DNA of 64,000 nucleotides from Eonycteris spelaea. Lineage: Eukaryota; Chordata; Mammalia; Chiroptera; Pteropodidae. This document shows positions 22,361 through 36,288 of this stretch, in pieces (the stretch's first letter is position 1; each line of letters opens with the position of its first letter). Where the stretch lies: positions 7,046,501 to 7,110,500 of the forward strand of contig PUFA01000021.1 of assembly GCA_003508835.1 (NCBI GenBank), given 5' to 3'. The notes under the pieces are model-generated. The model was not told where the DNA came from and did no database searches. It saw nothing but the letters and a program-made list of their open reading frames with translations. Position numbers and translations under genes: made by a program.

Positions 22361-25300
22361 CTTTTGTTTCTTCTTTATAACAAGTATCTTGCACTTAATA
22401 GTAGTTGAATATTGGTTAAATAGATGAATAAAATGCAATGAAACTTCTGACAGTAAAATATACTGGAATGTTCCCTCTAAATTCATATACTATTATAATA
22501 GTTGTATTCGTTTCAACCGCTTTGATGTTAGCTAACAAACAATGAATTCTTTGGAGAAAAAACAGTATATTAAAGTATATTGTTATTAAAGATAACAAAT
22601 TTGCATGTGAGCTATTTTCAACAATTCCATAATCCTATAATTTATAGGTTTTTCATCAAAGTTAATATTATGCACAATCTCCAAATAAACAGTGAAGTTG
22701 ACTGGAGATTTCTCATTGTACCTTGATACTGCCAATCCAAGAATTTAAGCAAAGCAGAGGATCTTGGACCAGCAGTAATGAGCTCACAGTCCACACCCTA
22801 ATATATTCTAGGCCAGGAGACAATCCACAGCAGTGATATATATGCACAATAATAGCTTTTGGTTGATTCTTCTTTTTAAGTTTTCACTTTCTTTTACATC
22901 AAAACATATTTTTTAAAAGTAACCCCAACTTGTAAATAAGGTAAAGGAAAGCTAACACTCATGAAGTATTTTAAAATTCACCCAAGGATAATTTAATTTC
23001 TAAGGAAGTGTTACTTTGTGTAACTTACAATCTACTGTTGATTAAAGTCCTAGGTGTATCAATCTAGTTATTAAATTGTAGATTTTTGTCAGTAAAGATG
23101 CCAATGTTATCTCTGGACAGAAAACTTCTAAGGTTATGTTATTGATCTACGGGATATTAACCTATCAACATAGGAATTAGAATGTCCTGTAGAATAACAA
23201 AATTATTTTAACACCCCTTTTTAAATGCTTATACATACCCATTTTCTCAAATATTCTTTTAATCAGCTATACATTTCTGCTGCCTTCATTTATGAATAAA
23301 ATAATTTTGGACACATGCACTTTCTACTTCTATGATGGTCATATTTACTTTTTAACTTTTGAAGTTATACTTTGATTCATCATTTGAATGCCTGAGCAAC
23401 AAAAATAAACAAATTTAGAGTGGGGCAGGGAATAATACCTTAGCCACCAGCCAGAATAGGTCATTTGAAACTAGCTTTTTCAAAGCAAGAATGTTTAAGA
23501 TTACAAGGCAGTCATAAAATCTCAGAATGCCATTCGCAAGTTCTAGAATTTAAATGCAATGGCCCATGACTGGTGATATCTAATGTAAGGGGCTGAGTAG
23601 CTCCATCATTACTATAATCATAAAAATGTATTTTTTTGATGAATCCTCAGCATTTGACAAATAATCTCATTTAGCTGCCTGTGCTAGAGAGATTTGACTT
23701 TCAAATCATAATGCTGGTATTTTATAACAAAAGATACCTCTTATGCTTCCTTTCCTTTAGCAAATTTTCTGAAAGACTTTGAGCCTCACAAATGTATCCC
23801 ATATATCAGTCCAAGCCATGCAGAGTCAGATTGGTAATGGTGGTGGGTAATAAACTGAAGTAAGCATAATCTGAGGTAGGTAACACTATGGAGCTAGGAA
23901 AATTGTGTCACAAAGAAGTCACCTCTGCTATGTGTACTGGTAGATCTTCCCATTTCCATTAAAACAAACTTTTGAAAAAAACAAGCAGGACCTCATCTGA
24001 GTCCCATGCTGATTTAGATCAGCTTTTTTTCGGGTTTCCTGAGTGTTTTTAAGCCTTGTTTAACTGTTAAAATGAAGTGCTTTTTTTCCCACTAAACTGG
24101 AAAAGTTGGGAGTAACTATGTCATCAGTGGAAAGTTCTGGAAAGGCAGGAAATTACAAGCTGATAGTGACACAGTTCATCCCATGTAACTCAGCAGTGCA
24201 TCCTATTTCTCATCTCCACCCCTTTCCCAACCCGATTTTCCCTCTAGGTGATCTTCGAGATTTAAGATGAGGTCTCGACCTAATTCCAATCATAAAAACT
24301 GAATTATTGTCCCTTACATTTTACTGCTAAAAATATCCTTACATGCTCCCTCCTCCTGGGACCTCCAAATAATTATTCCTGATCAATTTTGTTTAAAATA
24401 AAAGCCGTGTAGGATCACATGGTTTTTGGGATGCTTTAGTTTACATTGCAATGGGGTGGATTTTGAAGTTGGGACTTGCGTGACTTCCTGCTTCCCCTCC
24501 CCTGCATTAACTTTCAAACTAATTTTGTGGCTTTCTATACATGTTTTCAATAGTCACCATCTCATTTAACCATTAATTAGATAGGAGAGGAAGGGCATAA
24601 AATAAACGTATTATTTTCTATTTTTCATGCATTCTTTTTATGAGAAGTTCTTCGATAAAATTATGTTAGATAAGGAAAAATGTCCTGAAATATAAAATTA
24701 TAAGGACTCAATGGATGTGTAAAGGTCATAGTCAGACACTAAGGTTGTTGGACAAAAAAATCATCATTCTCATTTGCCTAATAATGAATGTTTTGCTTTA
24801 TTCAACTCCCTGCAACTTGGGAGTGACTTCTAGGAATCAGGAATCTAGATTCAATAAGAATAAGATTCTTGTTAATTTAGAGTTTTCAAATCGTCTCTCT
24901 CAGGAAATTATTGTCAAATAAAAAATAACATTCACAGCAGCATGGTTTAGTGTGGTATAGCTTCTTAATTCAATAAAATAATAAGTACATAAAATCACTG
25001 CAGTTTTACTTAATAGTTGTACAAACTCTAAACTTTATAGGTGACTGTATATGTTCATGAAAAATTTAATGTACGATAATTCAAGTGAGAAGAAAATGAT
25101 AGTATTCCTGTTAAATTAAAAAATAAAAAGAATTTATATTTTATTTAAATAAATAGTTTCCTTTGTACATTTAAATAGTTGTTTTGTAATGATCTACTCA
25201 AAGAAGGAGTGATGTATGTGTCATCTTATCGTTTTGGGGGTTATCTTTGACAAGGATTTCTTTGGCAATGACTTTTCTTGCTCCTTTTGCCTATAAAAAT

Positions 25301-26325
25301 ATTCTAATACTGTACCAGTTTCATTTCCCTAACAAGGAACAAATTCCTCTAACTACCCAATTAGAAAGCACCTTTTATTTTTGCAGAGAGTACTCAAAAA
25401 ATAAAATGGCTTTTTCATTGACTTTTCCAATAGAGTGACATCCTGAATATTCCCGAGAAAAATGCTGGCTATTTAAGCCATCCTGTCATATTTGAAAAAT
25501 GAGTCTTCGACTTAGTTACTCAAAGAAAGGGAGGGTTTGTCACCTACCAGTGCTCCTTTGTCATGGTGATTCTGAATCATTTACCTTGTTGCTTGTCAAC
25601 TGATTTTTTTAAAAATAGAGTCCTTGAAATTACCAAATGACAATTATGGTTTTAATTGCTTGGGGAGGGGAGTTAAATGTCTCTTCCTGTAAATAAGTTC
25701 AACTTGTTCTGAAAGATCCTTCTTAGTTACAGTTTGTACAGGCAACAACTATGCATGTGAATTTTGCACATAAAACGTAGTTGGAAACGAGTTACCTTAA
25801 TAGAGGGGTAGTAATTTTTCTACTTACCTGTTCCAAATCAAGCATGTACTGAGAACTACAGTCATGAAGAGGATAATGATCAACAAGGAATTAAAGTATT
25901 AAACTGACCTTTAGTTAATGAAAAATAACTGTCAGGATGACTGCTGTCAGCAGGGGATGCGTGAAAACCTCTATCTAAAGCTTAGCTCCACCAGCTGTTG
26001 GCTCTATAGTCTTGGGCATGTAGTACTTAAGCAATAATTTTCTGTCCTTTCACCAAATCCCAAGTGAGATTCTCTGGCCACTTATCATCACATAATAATT
26101 ATGTGAAGATACGTGACTGAGGTCCCCAAGAAGGGGCTTATTAATGGTATAGTCTGGGAAAATGCAGAATTTGAAAGTTCGAAGGCCCTTAAAAGTGAAG
26201 TAAAGGCCCCTGTGATAGATTCTTCCACCTAAATTTTATAAATAAGCAAACAAGCTTTAGAAAAATATTGTGATAATCTCTAAAGCTTGATTCTTGTCTC
26301 CGTCTACATTACTCATCCTTGAGCT
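22361..26325. other. Long repeat-poor non-coding stretch
   Basis: Almost 4 kb with no confidently recognised interspersed repeat and no credible exon. A faint MIR-like patch may occur near 25985-26040. The low repeat density fits conserved or regulatory intergenic or intronic DNA, but I see no specific element. Confidence 0.4.
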
Positions 26326-26329
26326 CCCA

Positions 26330-26612
26330 GTTAAAAGATCATAACCCAGCCCCTCACACACACACCTAGATCCTCCATCCCACAGAATCCTGAATCACTT
26401 TTTCCTAGTATTGATAACAGTTTCAAATATTTTTGTCTATGATTATTTGATAAATATGTGTTCTTTTCCTTCATGAGATTATAAGCCATTTAAAGACATG
26501 AATCACATCTTTTCTTTTGATTATTAATGTATCTTAAATACCTACCAAAGGGCTGGGCATATTATAAATAATTCACTAAATACTTTTTGAGAAAGAAGTT
26601 GAATGAGCTAAT
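26330..26612 (-). mobile_element. L2 LINE tail, antisense
   Basis: ATTATAAGCCATTTAAAGAC (antisense L2 'aagctc' region), AAAGGGCTGGGCATATTATA and AATTCACTAAATACTTTTTG correspond to the antisense L2 3' end. Confidence 0.6.
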
Positions 26613-26759
26613 GAAAAAAGTCAAAGGCCTTTAATCAGACTGAGATATGACAATACTTAATGCTCAACAATACTGAATACTCAACACTCATAAGTCACAG
26701 TGCTACCTACATCTGAACACCCCTTTTTGCTTTTCCTTCCCTGAATTTTTACTCTTCTA

Positions 26760-27750
26760 TCTCAAAAATGTAGATATTTGGTGAAGGTCTGCCTTCATTC
26801 TCTCTTTACCCTTTATCTACACAGTTCCTTTCTGTGATTTCATTCATAACCAGAGCTTTAACTATGCCCATCTGCTAATGTCTTATGAATATTTATTTGT
26901 AATTGGACCTCCAAGCCTAAACTGAGTTTCAGTTAATTCACTTGTACTATGAAGCATTTGAACTGGGTCATCTCTATGATCTCCTTCTACTCTAAAACAA
27001 TACCTCTAACTCAACACGTCTGGCATGGATGCCTTCTTAAAACTGTTGTTACTTCATTTCCCTTTGCTCTCAAGGGCAGTGCATTTGTCCATTCCCTGCC
27101 ACAGCTAGATGTGACGCTTTCCTTGATCTCGTTTCGTTACTGCATCAGCCTCCTAATTTTTCTTCTTCTTCCAGCGTGCACATGATAAACCAACTTCCAA
27201 TGATTGCCAGTTTAATTTTTGTTTCAATAAAATAGAAGAAACAATGTGTTAATATATTACTTTCTTACTCAGAACACTTCACCTGATTCCCGTTTCTTGC
27301 CATCTTTACAAAGGTCACAACACGGTATTCCAAATAAGCCAAAATGTGGTCCCAAACAGTCTTTCTGGTCTTACCTTCTATTCATATAAGTATGTATCAC
27401 ATTTTAGCGAATTTGTTTGATACATTTTTTGGACACAACCTTTCTTCCCTACAATGGTTTTGTCATATTTTCCCTCTTCCTAGAAAGCCACTTTCTCTCT
27501 TCGCTTGTTAATATCATCCCATGGTTTAAGGGCATGCTTTAATACCACTTCCTCCTTGAAACCTTCCCTGGTTAATCCTTTAAACCAAATGCATCTCTCC
27601 AACTCTTCTATAAAATTTCATTTGCTCTCATATACCTATCTCACGTAGGCATAACATGAGTACCTAGTCTAGTACCTGGTCTTAAATATTGTTCTTATAT
27701 ATGAGTAGAAAGTGTACCTAGTTCATTGCCAATCACATAGTTGATAGTTG
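26760..27750 (-). mobile_element. L2 LINE 3' region, antisense
   Basis: A long, diverged antisense L2: ACTGCATCAGCCTCCTAATT, AACACTTCACCTGATTCCCG, ACCACTTCCTCCTTGAAACC, TTCCCTGGTTAATCCTTTAA and a tail at TACCTAGTTCATTGCCAATC. The order is consistent over nearly 1 kb, although some middle segments are barely recognisable. Confidence 0.65.
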
Positions 27751-28067
27751 ATAAACAGTGATAAAATAAATAAATGATAAGTAAAAGTTATTATGTAAGA
27801 GGAGGTTTTGATCCAAATAAAAAAAAAAGTATTAGACTGGGCAACCCCAAATTTTCTTTCTAATGAGTTAATAACCTTGGAGAAGTCAGAGTAAATTAAG
27901 TCAAATAGATAAGCTTTAAAATTCTGTCCATAGTGAAATATCTTTGAATATCTGTCAACTATTTTGGTGAGTACTAATAATTCTTAAACATTAGTAGAAT
28001 CAAAGTAATCAGAAAATTCTAAAGAAACTGACCTCTGCTTGCTTTAGTTATCAAAAGCCAAATAAGT

Positions 28068-28087
28068 AAAAAAAAAAAAAAAAAAAA
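28068..28087 (+). repeat. A20 homopolymer
   Basis: Uninterrupted adenines after AAATAAGT. No retroposon body is recognised upstream. Confidence 0.85.
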
Positions 28088-29943
28088 TTCTAAATTATTT
28101 CTCTTCTGTTGGATAGCCTCTCCATGCTCCCAGACCAGAGGACTTTCTAAGTGAATAAGTAATATTCACCCCACACATCAGGGAGGACTGAGCTCCCTAG
28201 AAAATCATACCATGACCTGTAGGAATGATTTGTCTAAGAATGACTGAAGAATGACTGAGGTCATTTAGCTTCTTCAAGGGAGATGCTTGAGCCATAGGAA
28301 ACCATGATCTTTGAGCTGCTGGCCAGACCTATTTTACCTTGATTTGGTCTCTTCTGATAGCTCAGCTCCTGATGAATCAGTACTATACAGCTGCCCTTAT
28401 ACACAGATTGATGATTATTTCTTCTGATTTACCAGTCTTCCAAAGTATGGGTAAGTGTCAAATCCAATTAATTATGATTTTACACCCCAAACCACAGCCA
28501 TAGTAGGCTCATTGTAAAATTACCCAGCAAAATATAACCCATAGTTGTATGTACATATTTTTTAAACTCTGAAAGTTTCTGCGTGTAATACCAATGCATG
28601 CACTGTGAAGTTGTCAGATTTCATCAGCTTTCTCCAAGCTTACAAGCTGAATAAATAAATAAAACCATAGATACCTATAGCAAAAGTATAACACTACCTT
28701 TTCTTTACCTGTATTGTTTCCAACCTAGGCATTCTACCTTTTTGGTGTGACTCCCAGAATACAACCCATTTTCAGATAGAACTTTCTTTAAACTTTACCA
28801 TCTCTGAAATTGTAATCTAGGCCCCAGAACATATTCTTACATCTAAAAATTACTCAAATTGCAAAGAACAAAATTAAACTAAATTTAAGCAATTGTCTGT
28901 AACTCTACCTGTTGCTCATGTAAACTAATAAGTCCAAAATAAAGGAACGTGGCAATATTTTTTAAAGGTTATTTCAAATACCTTATAGACAATTATACAT
29001 ATCAATCCACAACTACACTACAGAAACTCAGAGTTTGGAGTTTTGCTTCTAAAAAATTTTTAAGAGAATAAAAGGGGGCTATAGTTTATAAGAAAACATA
29101 AGTGTTAATAAAAGATTATCTGAAAGAAAATAGGGCTAAAATTGATGTACTGCATTATCTAATAGGCCCAATGAGGTATTACCTAATCATCTAGAGTACC
29201 ATTGATTGATTTATTGATTATTATTGATCAGGCCAAAACTAGATAAAAATAGACTTGTAGAAGATTAATGTTATAAATGATTTTGACTGCTAGAGATGCA
29301 AATAATTTTTACCTGCAAGAAAAGATAACAATAACAGTTATAGTTTATATTGCTCATTGGGACATTAACCAGTTTTATATCTCACCTAGCAATCTAACTC
29401 CAGCATTATTTATTCTAGTGATGATTCATAATCTGTGCGGACAAATTTTCTTCTGAATCAGCTTTACCTGATGATTTCTTCACTAATGAATTCAATTACA
29501 ATCTGACACATGTTTTCTATATATTTGAATGGGAATCAGATTGTTAGCCTTTGAAATTTATACTCTAACAAAATTGCTACAAAATGTTACCTAGAATTCA
29601 GGCAATTTGAACGAGGCAAACAAATGACAATGGACCATTGAATTTAGTTAACTAACCACTCCTACCCATTACCCTACTATGAAAAATAATTATTAGCACT
29701 CTGAAAGGATTCCTCTCAGCTGCGTAGATTTTTATGGGAACAGATTACATTATCTTTGTAGCTACATTGCTTACCTCTCTTAAATTAGAGCTGTTAGGGT
29801 AAGAATTAGTGAATATTATATGAAATGAGAAGGGAAAAATGTGTATTCTTTCCAAAACCACACATTTATCAGGTGATAGGAAAAACCATATTGAAATGTC
29901 AGTGAATGAGATGAGCCAGGCAGTGCCTAGAATCCTCTAAGAC

Positions 29944-30016
29944 AGATATTTAAGCTCTGGGGAGACAAATGTGAGATTCCACATGGGTTTTAAAGTTAAT
30001 CCATTACAGTGACATT
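29944..30016 (+). repeat. Inverted repeat, left arm
   Basis: The reverse complement of this segment matches 30732-30806 at roughly 84% by eye. The core 29955-29979 is a perfect 25-bp inverted match to 30769-30793. Confidence 0.88.
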
Positions 30017-30647
30017 TTAATTTTATAAAGATATGCATAGTCTTCGTTAACTAGTTAAGATAATTAAAACTACATTAGTGATGCCATTCATGACCAATTA
30101 CAACCCGCCCTTAGTGAATAAAGAAAAACCGATTGCAGAAGCTTATAAATTTGAGTGAACATAAATTTTTACAACAAATATTTTTGTTTGTTTTATTCGC
30201 TTTTTTAGTTTTATTGGTGTATAATTGACAAAATCATAAGATATTTAAAATGTACATCATGGTGATTTAAAATACATATATATTGGGAAAAGATTCTCAA
30301 CATTTAGTTAGTTAACACATTCATCACTTTGTTATTTAGGTGAGAACGTTCAAGTTCTACTCTATTGGTAAATTTCAGTTCTATAATACAGTGTTATAAC
30401 TGTAGTCATCACATTTTACAGTAGATCTTCATCTGTAGCTCCATCTTATAGTGGAAAGTTTGGACCCTTTTATCAACCTCTCCCACCCCAACCCCTAGCA
30501 ACTACTGTTTTACTCTGTTTCTATGAGTTTGATTTTTTTTTTAGATACCATATATAAATGATGCTATACAGTATTTATCTTTCTGTCTGGATTATTTCAT
30601 TTAGCATAATGTCCCCAAGGTATATCCATGTGGTCACAAATGGCAGG

Positions 30648-30675
30648 ATTTTCTTCTTTCTCATGACTGAATAAT
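30648..30675 (-). repeat. L1-internal direct repeat, copy A
   Basis: A 28-bp segment of the antisense L1 (starts ATTTTCTTCTTTCTC, ends CTGAATAAT) that is repeated without mismatch at 30813-30840, 165 bp away. In a normal L1 it occurs once. Confidence 0.93.
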
Positions 30676-30731
30676 TTTCCACTATAAATATAAACATATG
30701 TGTGTGTATTACATATTATATATGTATATAT

Positions 30732-30806
30732 AATGTCTCTGCAACAGATTAACTTTAAAAGCAGTGTAGAATCTCACATTTGTCTCCCCAGAGTTTAAAT
30801 ATTTAC
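30732..30806 (-). repeat. Inverted repeat, right arm, inserted in L1
   Basis: Not part of the expected L1 order. It is an inverted copy of 29944-30016, which lies outside and upstream of the L1. It sits between the two 28-bp direct repeats, so sequence was duplicated locally and an inverted copy of nearby DNA was spliced in. Confidence 0.85.
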
Positions 30807-30812
30807 CTTAGA

Positions 30813-30840
30813 ATTTTCTTCTTTCTCATGACTGAATAAT
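30813..30840 (-). repeat. L1-internal direct repeat, copy B
   Basis: Identical to 30648-30675. The L1 continues in normal order after this copy. Confidence 0.93.
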
Positions 30841-30866
30841 ATTCTACTATATAGATATATATAAAA

Positions 30867-30868
<2 letters not shown>

Positions 30869-30913
<45 letters not shown>
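30869..30913. repeat. (CA)n microsatellite in L1
   Basis: About 22 AC units placed just after the GACTGAATAATATTCTACTA segment of the antisense L1, homologous in position to the (CA)n at 63297-63326. Confidence 0.95.
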
Positions 30914-30914
<1 letters not shown>

Positions 30915-31768
30915 CATAACTTCTTTTATCTATTGATGGACACAGGTCATTTCCATATCTTGGCTATTGTAAATAATGCTGCAATGAACATGAGTGTGCA
31001 GATATTTCTTTCATTTCCTGGTTTCATTTACTCTGGATACATACCTAGAAGTGGAAATGCTCGGCCGCATGATAGTTCTATTGTTAATTTGAAGAAGCTT
31101 CCTGTTTTCCACAGTGGCTGCACCTAGTTACATCCCACAACAGTGCCCAGTGGTTCCCTTTACTCCACATTTTCACCAATACTGTCTCTTATTTTCTGGA
31201 TGACAGTCATTCCAACAGGTGTGAGGTGACATGTCATTTTGGTCTTGATTTATATTTCCCTGATTAGTGACATTGAGTTCCTTTTCATGTAGCTTTTGGC
31301 CACTTGCGTGTCTTCTTTAGATCTATATTTTTCAGTTCCTCTGCACCTTTTTAAGTCAGATTGTTTGCTTTTGCTGTTGAGTCATATGAGTTCTTTATAT
31401 ACTTTGGATATTAACTCTTTATCAGATATATGATTTGCAAATATTTACTTCCATTCTGTAAGTTGCCTTTACAGTTTGTTGATGGTTTCCTTTGCTGTGC
31501 AGAAAATTTTTAGCTTGATTTAGTCCCACTTGTTGACTTTCGTTTATGTTGCCTTCTCTTTTGGTATTAAATCCAAAAAACTCACTGTCAGTTCTGACGT
31601 CAAGAGTTTACTTATTATGTGTTCTTCAGAAGTTTATAGTTTGAGGTCTTATATTCTTTAATATTTTGCATTAATTTTTATTATGGTGCAAGATGAGGGT
31701 CCAGTTTAATTACTTTGCATGCAACTGTTCAGTTTTCCCAATGCCATCTATTGAAGAGACTATTCTCA

Positions 31769-34700
31769 GCTCTGATAAGACTTTTATTTTAGCTTCAAGG
31801 TTACAAATCGACGATCTATATAAACATTGAAGCAGACCTTTTACTATTACAAAGAAACTTTCTTATCTTGCTTGGTAAACAGTCTTAGAAAGAAACTCAA
31901 CTTTATGATAAGATATGCAATAAATAGATATATACATTTAATTTAAATTTTATAACAAAATATAAAATACTAGGTAATGATCATATCTTTATTACATAAC
32001 CAAATGACTAACTCAAGGCTTGACTCGAAGCACCTGTGCCAACAATCTCCTATTTCTTCAAGATCATTTGTTAATGATTTTTAGGCTAGCTAGAAATGAC
32101 AGATTCTGCTTCCACTAATTTTCCACACATAGCAAAATTAAAGCACGTGATATTCTAATTCTCATCTTTGTGTTGGAAATTCTGTTTTCCAGAAAATAGC
32201 ACACATGTGTGAGTAAAAACAAAAAAATGTTACTATTAGTAATGCAGCAATAGAGATACAATCCTAGAAATCCACATTGATTCCTGAGATAAAACATCTT
32301 ACATTTAACATCTAACAAAGCTACTAAGCTTCTAAAAGGGAAGTCATATTCTTCTATTTCCCTCTAAGTGGCTACTTAGCAAGCACAGCAGGAAATAATA
32401 TATTTTCTATAAATTCTTAAACTTCATTTCCATAATATTAACCATATATCAAAAACAAACAGAATACCAAAGTTATATATGGGTTTACTTTTTTACATGT
32501 CTAGATAGAATATGATTTGGAGACAACTCATAGGAAGATATCTACGCACCTCCTCTTCTGCATCAGAAACTCCTGACATACAAGTCTGTGCTCTGATTCT
32601 TGTCCCTTTCCTCACCCTGCCTATTTCTTTCATGTGTAAGGCCTCTACCAGCTTCAAAAGAATATAGATGAATCATTCAGGGAATAAAGAAGAATGAGAA
32701 TCCAGCCTGAAGGGGCTGAGGAATTTACTGGAATAGCAAATGGAAGAAGGAAAGGAAAATTAAAACATCATTTCTTAGAAAAATCTATGGAAATGAGGAA
32801 ATGTGTGTTAGTTAGTAGGCACTGTCAAATCTTATCTACAAAGAATTCATTTGTTAAGTCAAGGAAAGAATAAAGAAAGTTTACCTTTGTATTGTGCATG
32901 GGAAAATGGATGCGACTAGCCAAAGGATAGAATGAACCAGGCTGAAAGACATTCAAGAGGCAAATCTCTTTCAAAGACATCAGCAGCATCCACCTTTTCG
33001 TACAGTAATTGTTCTATATACCAGCAAGTGGAGTGTGCCAGCGCGCAGCCTTACTGACCTGCTGCTTTGATGTGTAAGTCATGAATCCACCACCAATATC
33101 CATTCATTAAAGCAAGACCTTGACAAGGCAATGATCTTTCGCTCTCCCATCTCAACCTCTTATCTAAATAGTATGCAATTAGATTTTAAAATGGTGAACT
33201 CTAAATACAAAATATTTTTAATAGAGATCATAATGACAACAAAAATTTTTAGGACTCAAAAATATTTTTAAGATCATCTAAATAATACATATGATTGTAA
33301 AAACATTACAAAATAATTACAAGTATGAGAAACATAAAAACTTATCTGAACCTACACAACCCTGTGGTTTTCGTGGCAAATCCTGATTAAGCCCTGACAT
33401 GAACTTGTAAATACTTATCATTCATTTCATTAATGTAATATGTATACATTTCACAGCTGAAATACTGTTTGATTATGGTGTGTTGCCCCAAGCACTTCTG
33501 TGTTAAATAACATGGTATTATCTTTCTAAATGTAAAACTTACAGAATTTTGAAACACATCTGGTCCCAGTAATAATTTCAGATAGGAGATCTTGGAGTGA
33601 TATATAATCGGATATGTAATTTTACATAATTGGGATTTTATCGTGCCCAATTCTTGTTACATTTTTAATATCCTCAGGTATTTATACTTTTCTTAGCTAT
33701 ACAGGAAAAGTCTTTATCAAATCTAGATAAATTTAAAGTTTTTAGTGTCATTAAAATATTTTTCTTACTCTAAGATATATTTAAATCTAGTCATTGGAAG
33801 TATTTTTGTCATTAATATACAAAAAAAAAGTTGAGAAATTTCATCTATTAGAAAAGCATTTTAACCCTATGTCTGGGTAAATTTGAACCCTGTGAAAATT
33901 GTTAAAATCTTGAATCAACCTAGTCATTCTTCAGATTAAAATCCATGATTTCATAAAATACTTAATTATCATTTCTTTAAAAGAAGTGGCTCAGGATTTT
34001 TTTTTTAAGGCAGGATTTGCAATAATGACGGCGTAAAGAGGTCTAGCAGTTCAACTATCAAATAATAATTATAAAATAAATAATATTCAAAACAGCAGTC
34101 TGAATAGAACATGACCAAAGTGAGGAGAAACTTGAAAAGAATTTATACCTGAAAGATACCTATTTCATTAAGTACCAATTGTGGGTTTGTGGATTTTTTA
34201 GCCTAGGAGAACCTCACAGTTCACCAGCTGTGACAACAGAAAAAACTCAGTCTTACAGTTTGAAGTGGTAGATGATAAAGCTCAGGGCACCAGAACAGAA
34301 GAAGAGAATATAAAATAAATATATGATAGAAGCAAGAAAACTTCAGAGGAGCTGAAGCAAAAAATCTAAGTACGATGCCCCAATCCTTCCATCTCCCTGG
34401 CTGAATATTAAACTACACGTTTTCACAGAAAACCCAGAGAGCCCAGAATTACTCCAACAGAAAAGAAAGGATAGTAATTCTTTAAAGACAGCTCCTGGTT
34501 ATATTAGCAAGTTTTCTCCAGCACCCAGCTCAGTGTCTGGCACAATAGTTCCTCAATAATTATCTAATAAGTGAGATCATTACCAATACATCTAGAGGAC
34601 ATGAATATTCCAACAAGCACATGAGGGAATTTGTACAACAAAGCTGGAAAAAAGAAGGCAAAAAAAAAAAAAAAAGGCTAAAGTAATAACTGTGTAAGAA

Positions 34701-36288
34701 ACATACAATAGAAAATTACATAATTGGGAGTTAAAATCTCTAAGATCCTCCAACTTTAAAAAAAACTACCCATTCTGTGTTTTGTGTTTTATATAGATAG
34801 ATATTGATTCTATATATTTATTAGATATTGATTATGTGTCACTTGACATAAAAATCTAATACTGCATTACTAACTACAGTATTGTAGAAAATCGATTTTT
34901 ATTTCAATAAATGTTACTGAGTTGAATGGGTTAAAAAAAGAGAAACAAATAACATGTGCTTGCAACCAATAACATAATAACCAAACATAAGATATAGAAT
35001 TTGTTTGGATCCACTATGTGACTACAAAGCAGAACCCCCTCCTTGCCTTTTGTATACACACTACCGACTTGTTAAAGGGCTAAAGTGGTTATTCTCTAGA
35101 CTATTTCATATTGTGGATTTGTCTGTTTGCTTCCTTATCGGTACGTTTTTCCTTGTCCCTCAGTTCTGTAAGTGAGAGATGAGTTCTAAAGGCTTGATTA
35201 GATACTGGTACCACCAATTTTTATCATGAGAATCACTATATAATTCATATTACATCACATCAAGGAGAATGTAATGTCTAATTATCCTACTAAAATTAAG
35301 ATAAATTAGTAGCTTCTGCTGAGGAAAGCCTGACCTCTCATGTAAAATTTCCATTAACATTTCACCAAGTAGTTTACCAATCAATAATCAACGCTAAAAC
35401 CAAAATGTTGATTTTCTCATTTTAAGCATTTCTTTCACATTTATTAGAGAAGTTATTCCATAAAGAAGTACTTTTCCTAACAATTAGATTATTCATTCAG
35501 TCATATATATTTTTTTATAGAAAAGTAGGGCAAATACTTAAGTCTTTCCATAATTGTCAAATTTCTAAGAGTTGGTTTCTTTGCCTACTCTTCATTCTTC
35601 CAATTTATTTCTATATTCTTCTGTGACTATAATGCCTATACTAATTTGTCATCTTTAACTAATCTTTTAGTTCTACGATTAGATAACTCAGTGGTTATCT
35701 CCATGCTTTGAGCTAAAGTTTCTCTGGTGGTTTGGTGCTTGCAGAAACTCATTCCTGGTGGACCTTTGCAGTGGACTTGTGTGATGCCTGCTGAGCTGCT
35801 GATTCATGTTTCCTGTGATCATTTACACAAAGTTTAAACTTTGACTAGATATGAAATCTTTGGTTCACATTTTCTTCCTTTGCATGTCTTACAAAAATGT
35901 TGCTCCATTGGGTTCTAACATAACATTTTGTTTCTGATGTTTTATTTCTCTTATACGTTATTTAACTTTTTTGCTAAAAGGCCTGAAATTTCTTTTAGAT
36001 TTAGAATGTTCAATATTTCTCGGTGTTGACCAATTTGAGACGATACTATAAGTTCTAGTGGTGTTTGTCAGTATGTAGTTGTTTCATGGCACCAAAGTTT
36101 GGTCTTGTGTGTTGCATAGAAATAGATCATTGAAACATGATTTTGTACCTGGAAGAGGGTACTCTTGGTAAAAGAAATAAACTAAAACAACAAACTTTTC
36201 ACTTTTGAATTGGACTGTGGAGGAAATGTAAAAGCTCTAAGACATTCTTTCATGTCAGCGAAATGTTCTCAAAGAAATAAATGACCTA
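31769..36288. other. Long repeat-poor AT-rich stretch
   Basis: No credible exon. Short frames at 32115-32318 and 33387-33650 (minus) show no protein features. A weak L1/L2-like block may lie at about 33995-34570 (for example AGTGTCTGGCACAATAGTTC, L2/MIR-like). An A16 run is at 34660-34675. Confidence 0.38.

Larger units (their letters stand above)
27760..30195. other. Repeat-poor AT-rich stretch
   Basis: Contains an A20 run at 28068-28087 and an 11-bp tandem duplication AAGAATGACTG near 28235-28257. It also holds one arm of an inverted repeat (29944-30016) whose partner lies in the L1 downstream. No exon is recognised. Confidence 0.4.
30200..31768 (-). mobile_element. L1 LINE 3' half, antisense, rearranged
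   Basis: The longest L1 piece in the window. Antisense 3' UTR starts with TTTATTGGTGTATAATTGAC, and antisense ORF2 follows: TTTCCATATCTTGGCTATTG, AATAATGCTGCAATGAACAT, TTCTTTATATACTTTGGATA, TATATGATTTGCAAATATTT, TTGTTGATGGTTTCCTTTGC, ending near CCATCTATTGAAGAGACTAT. It contains a local duplication, an inverted insert (30732-30806) and a (CA)n. All frames are broken. Confidence 0.92.
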
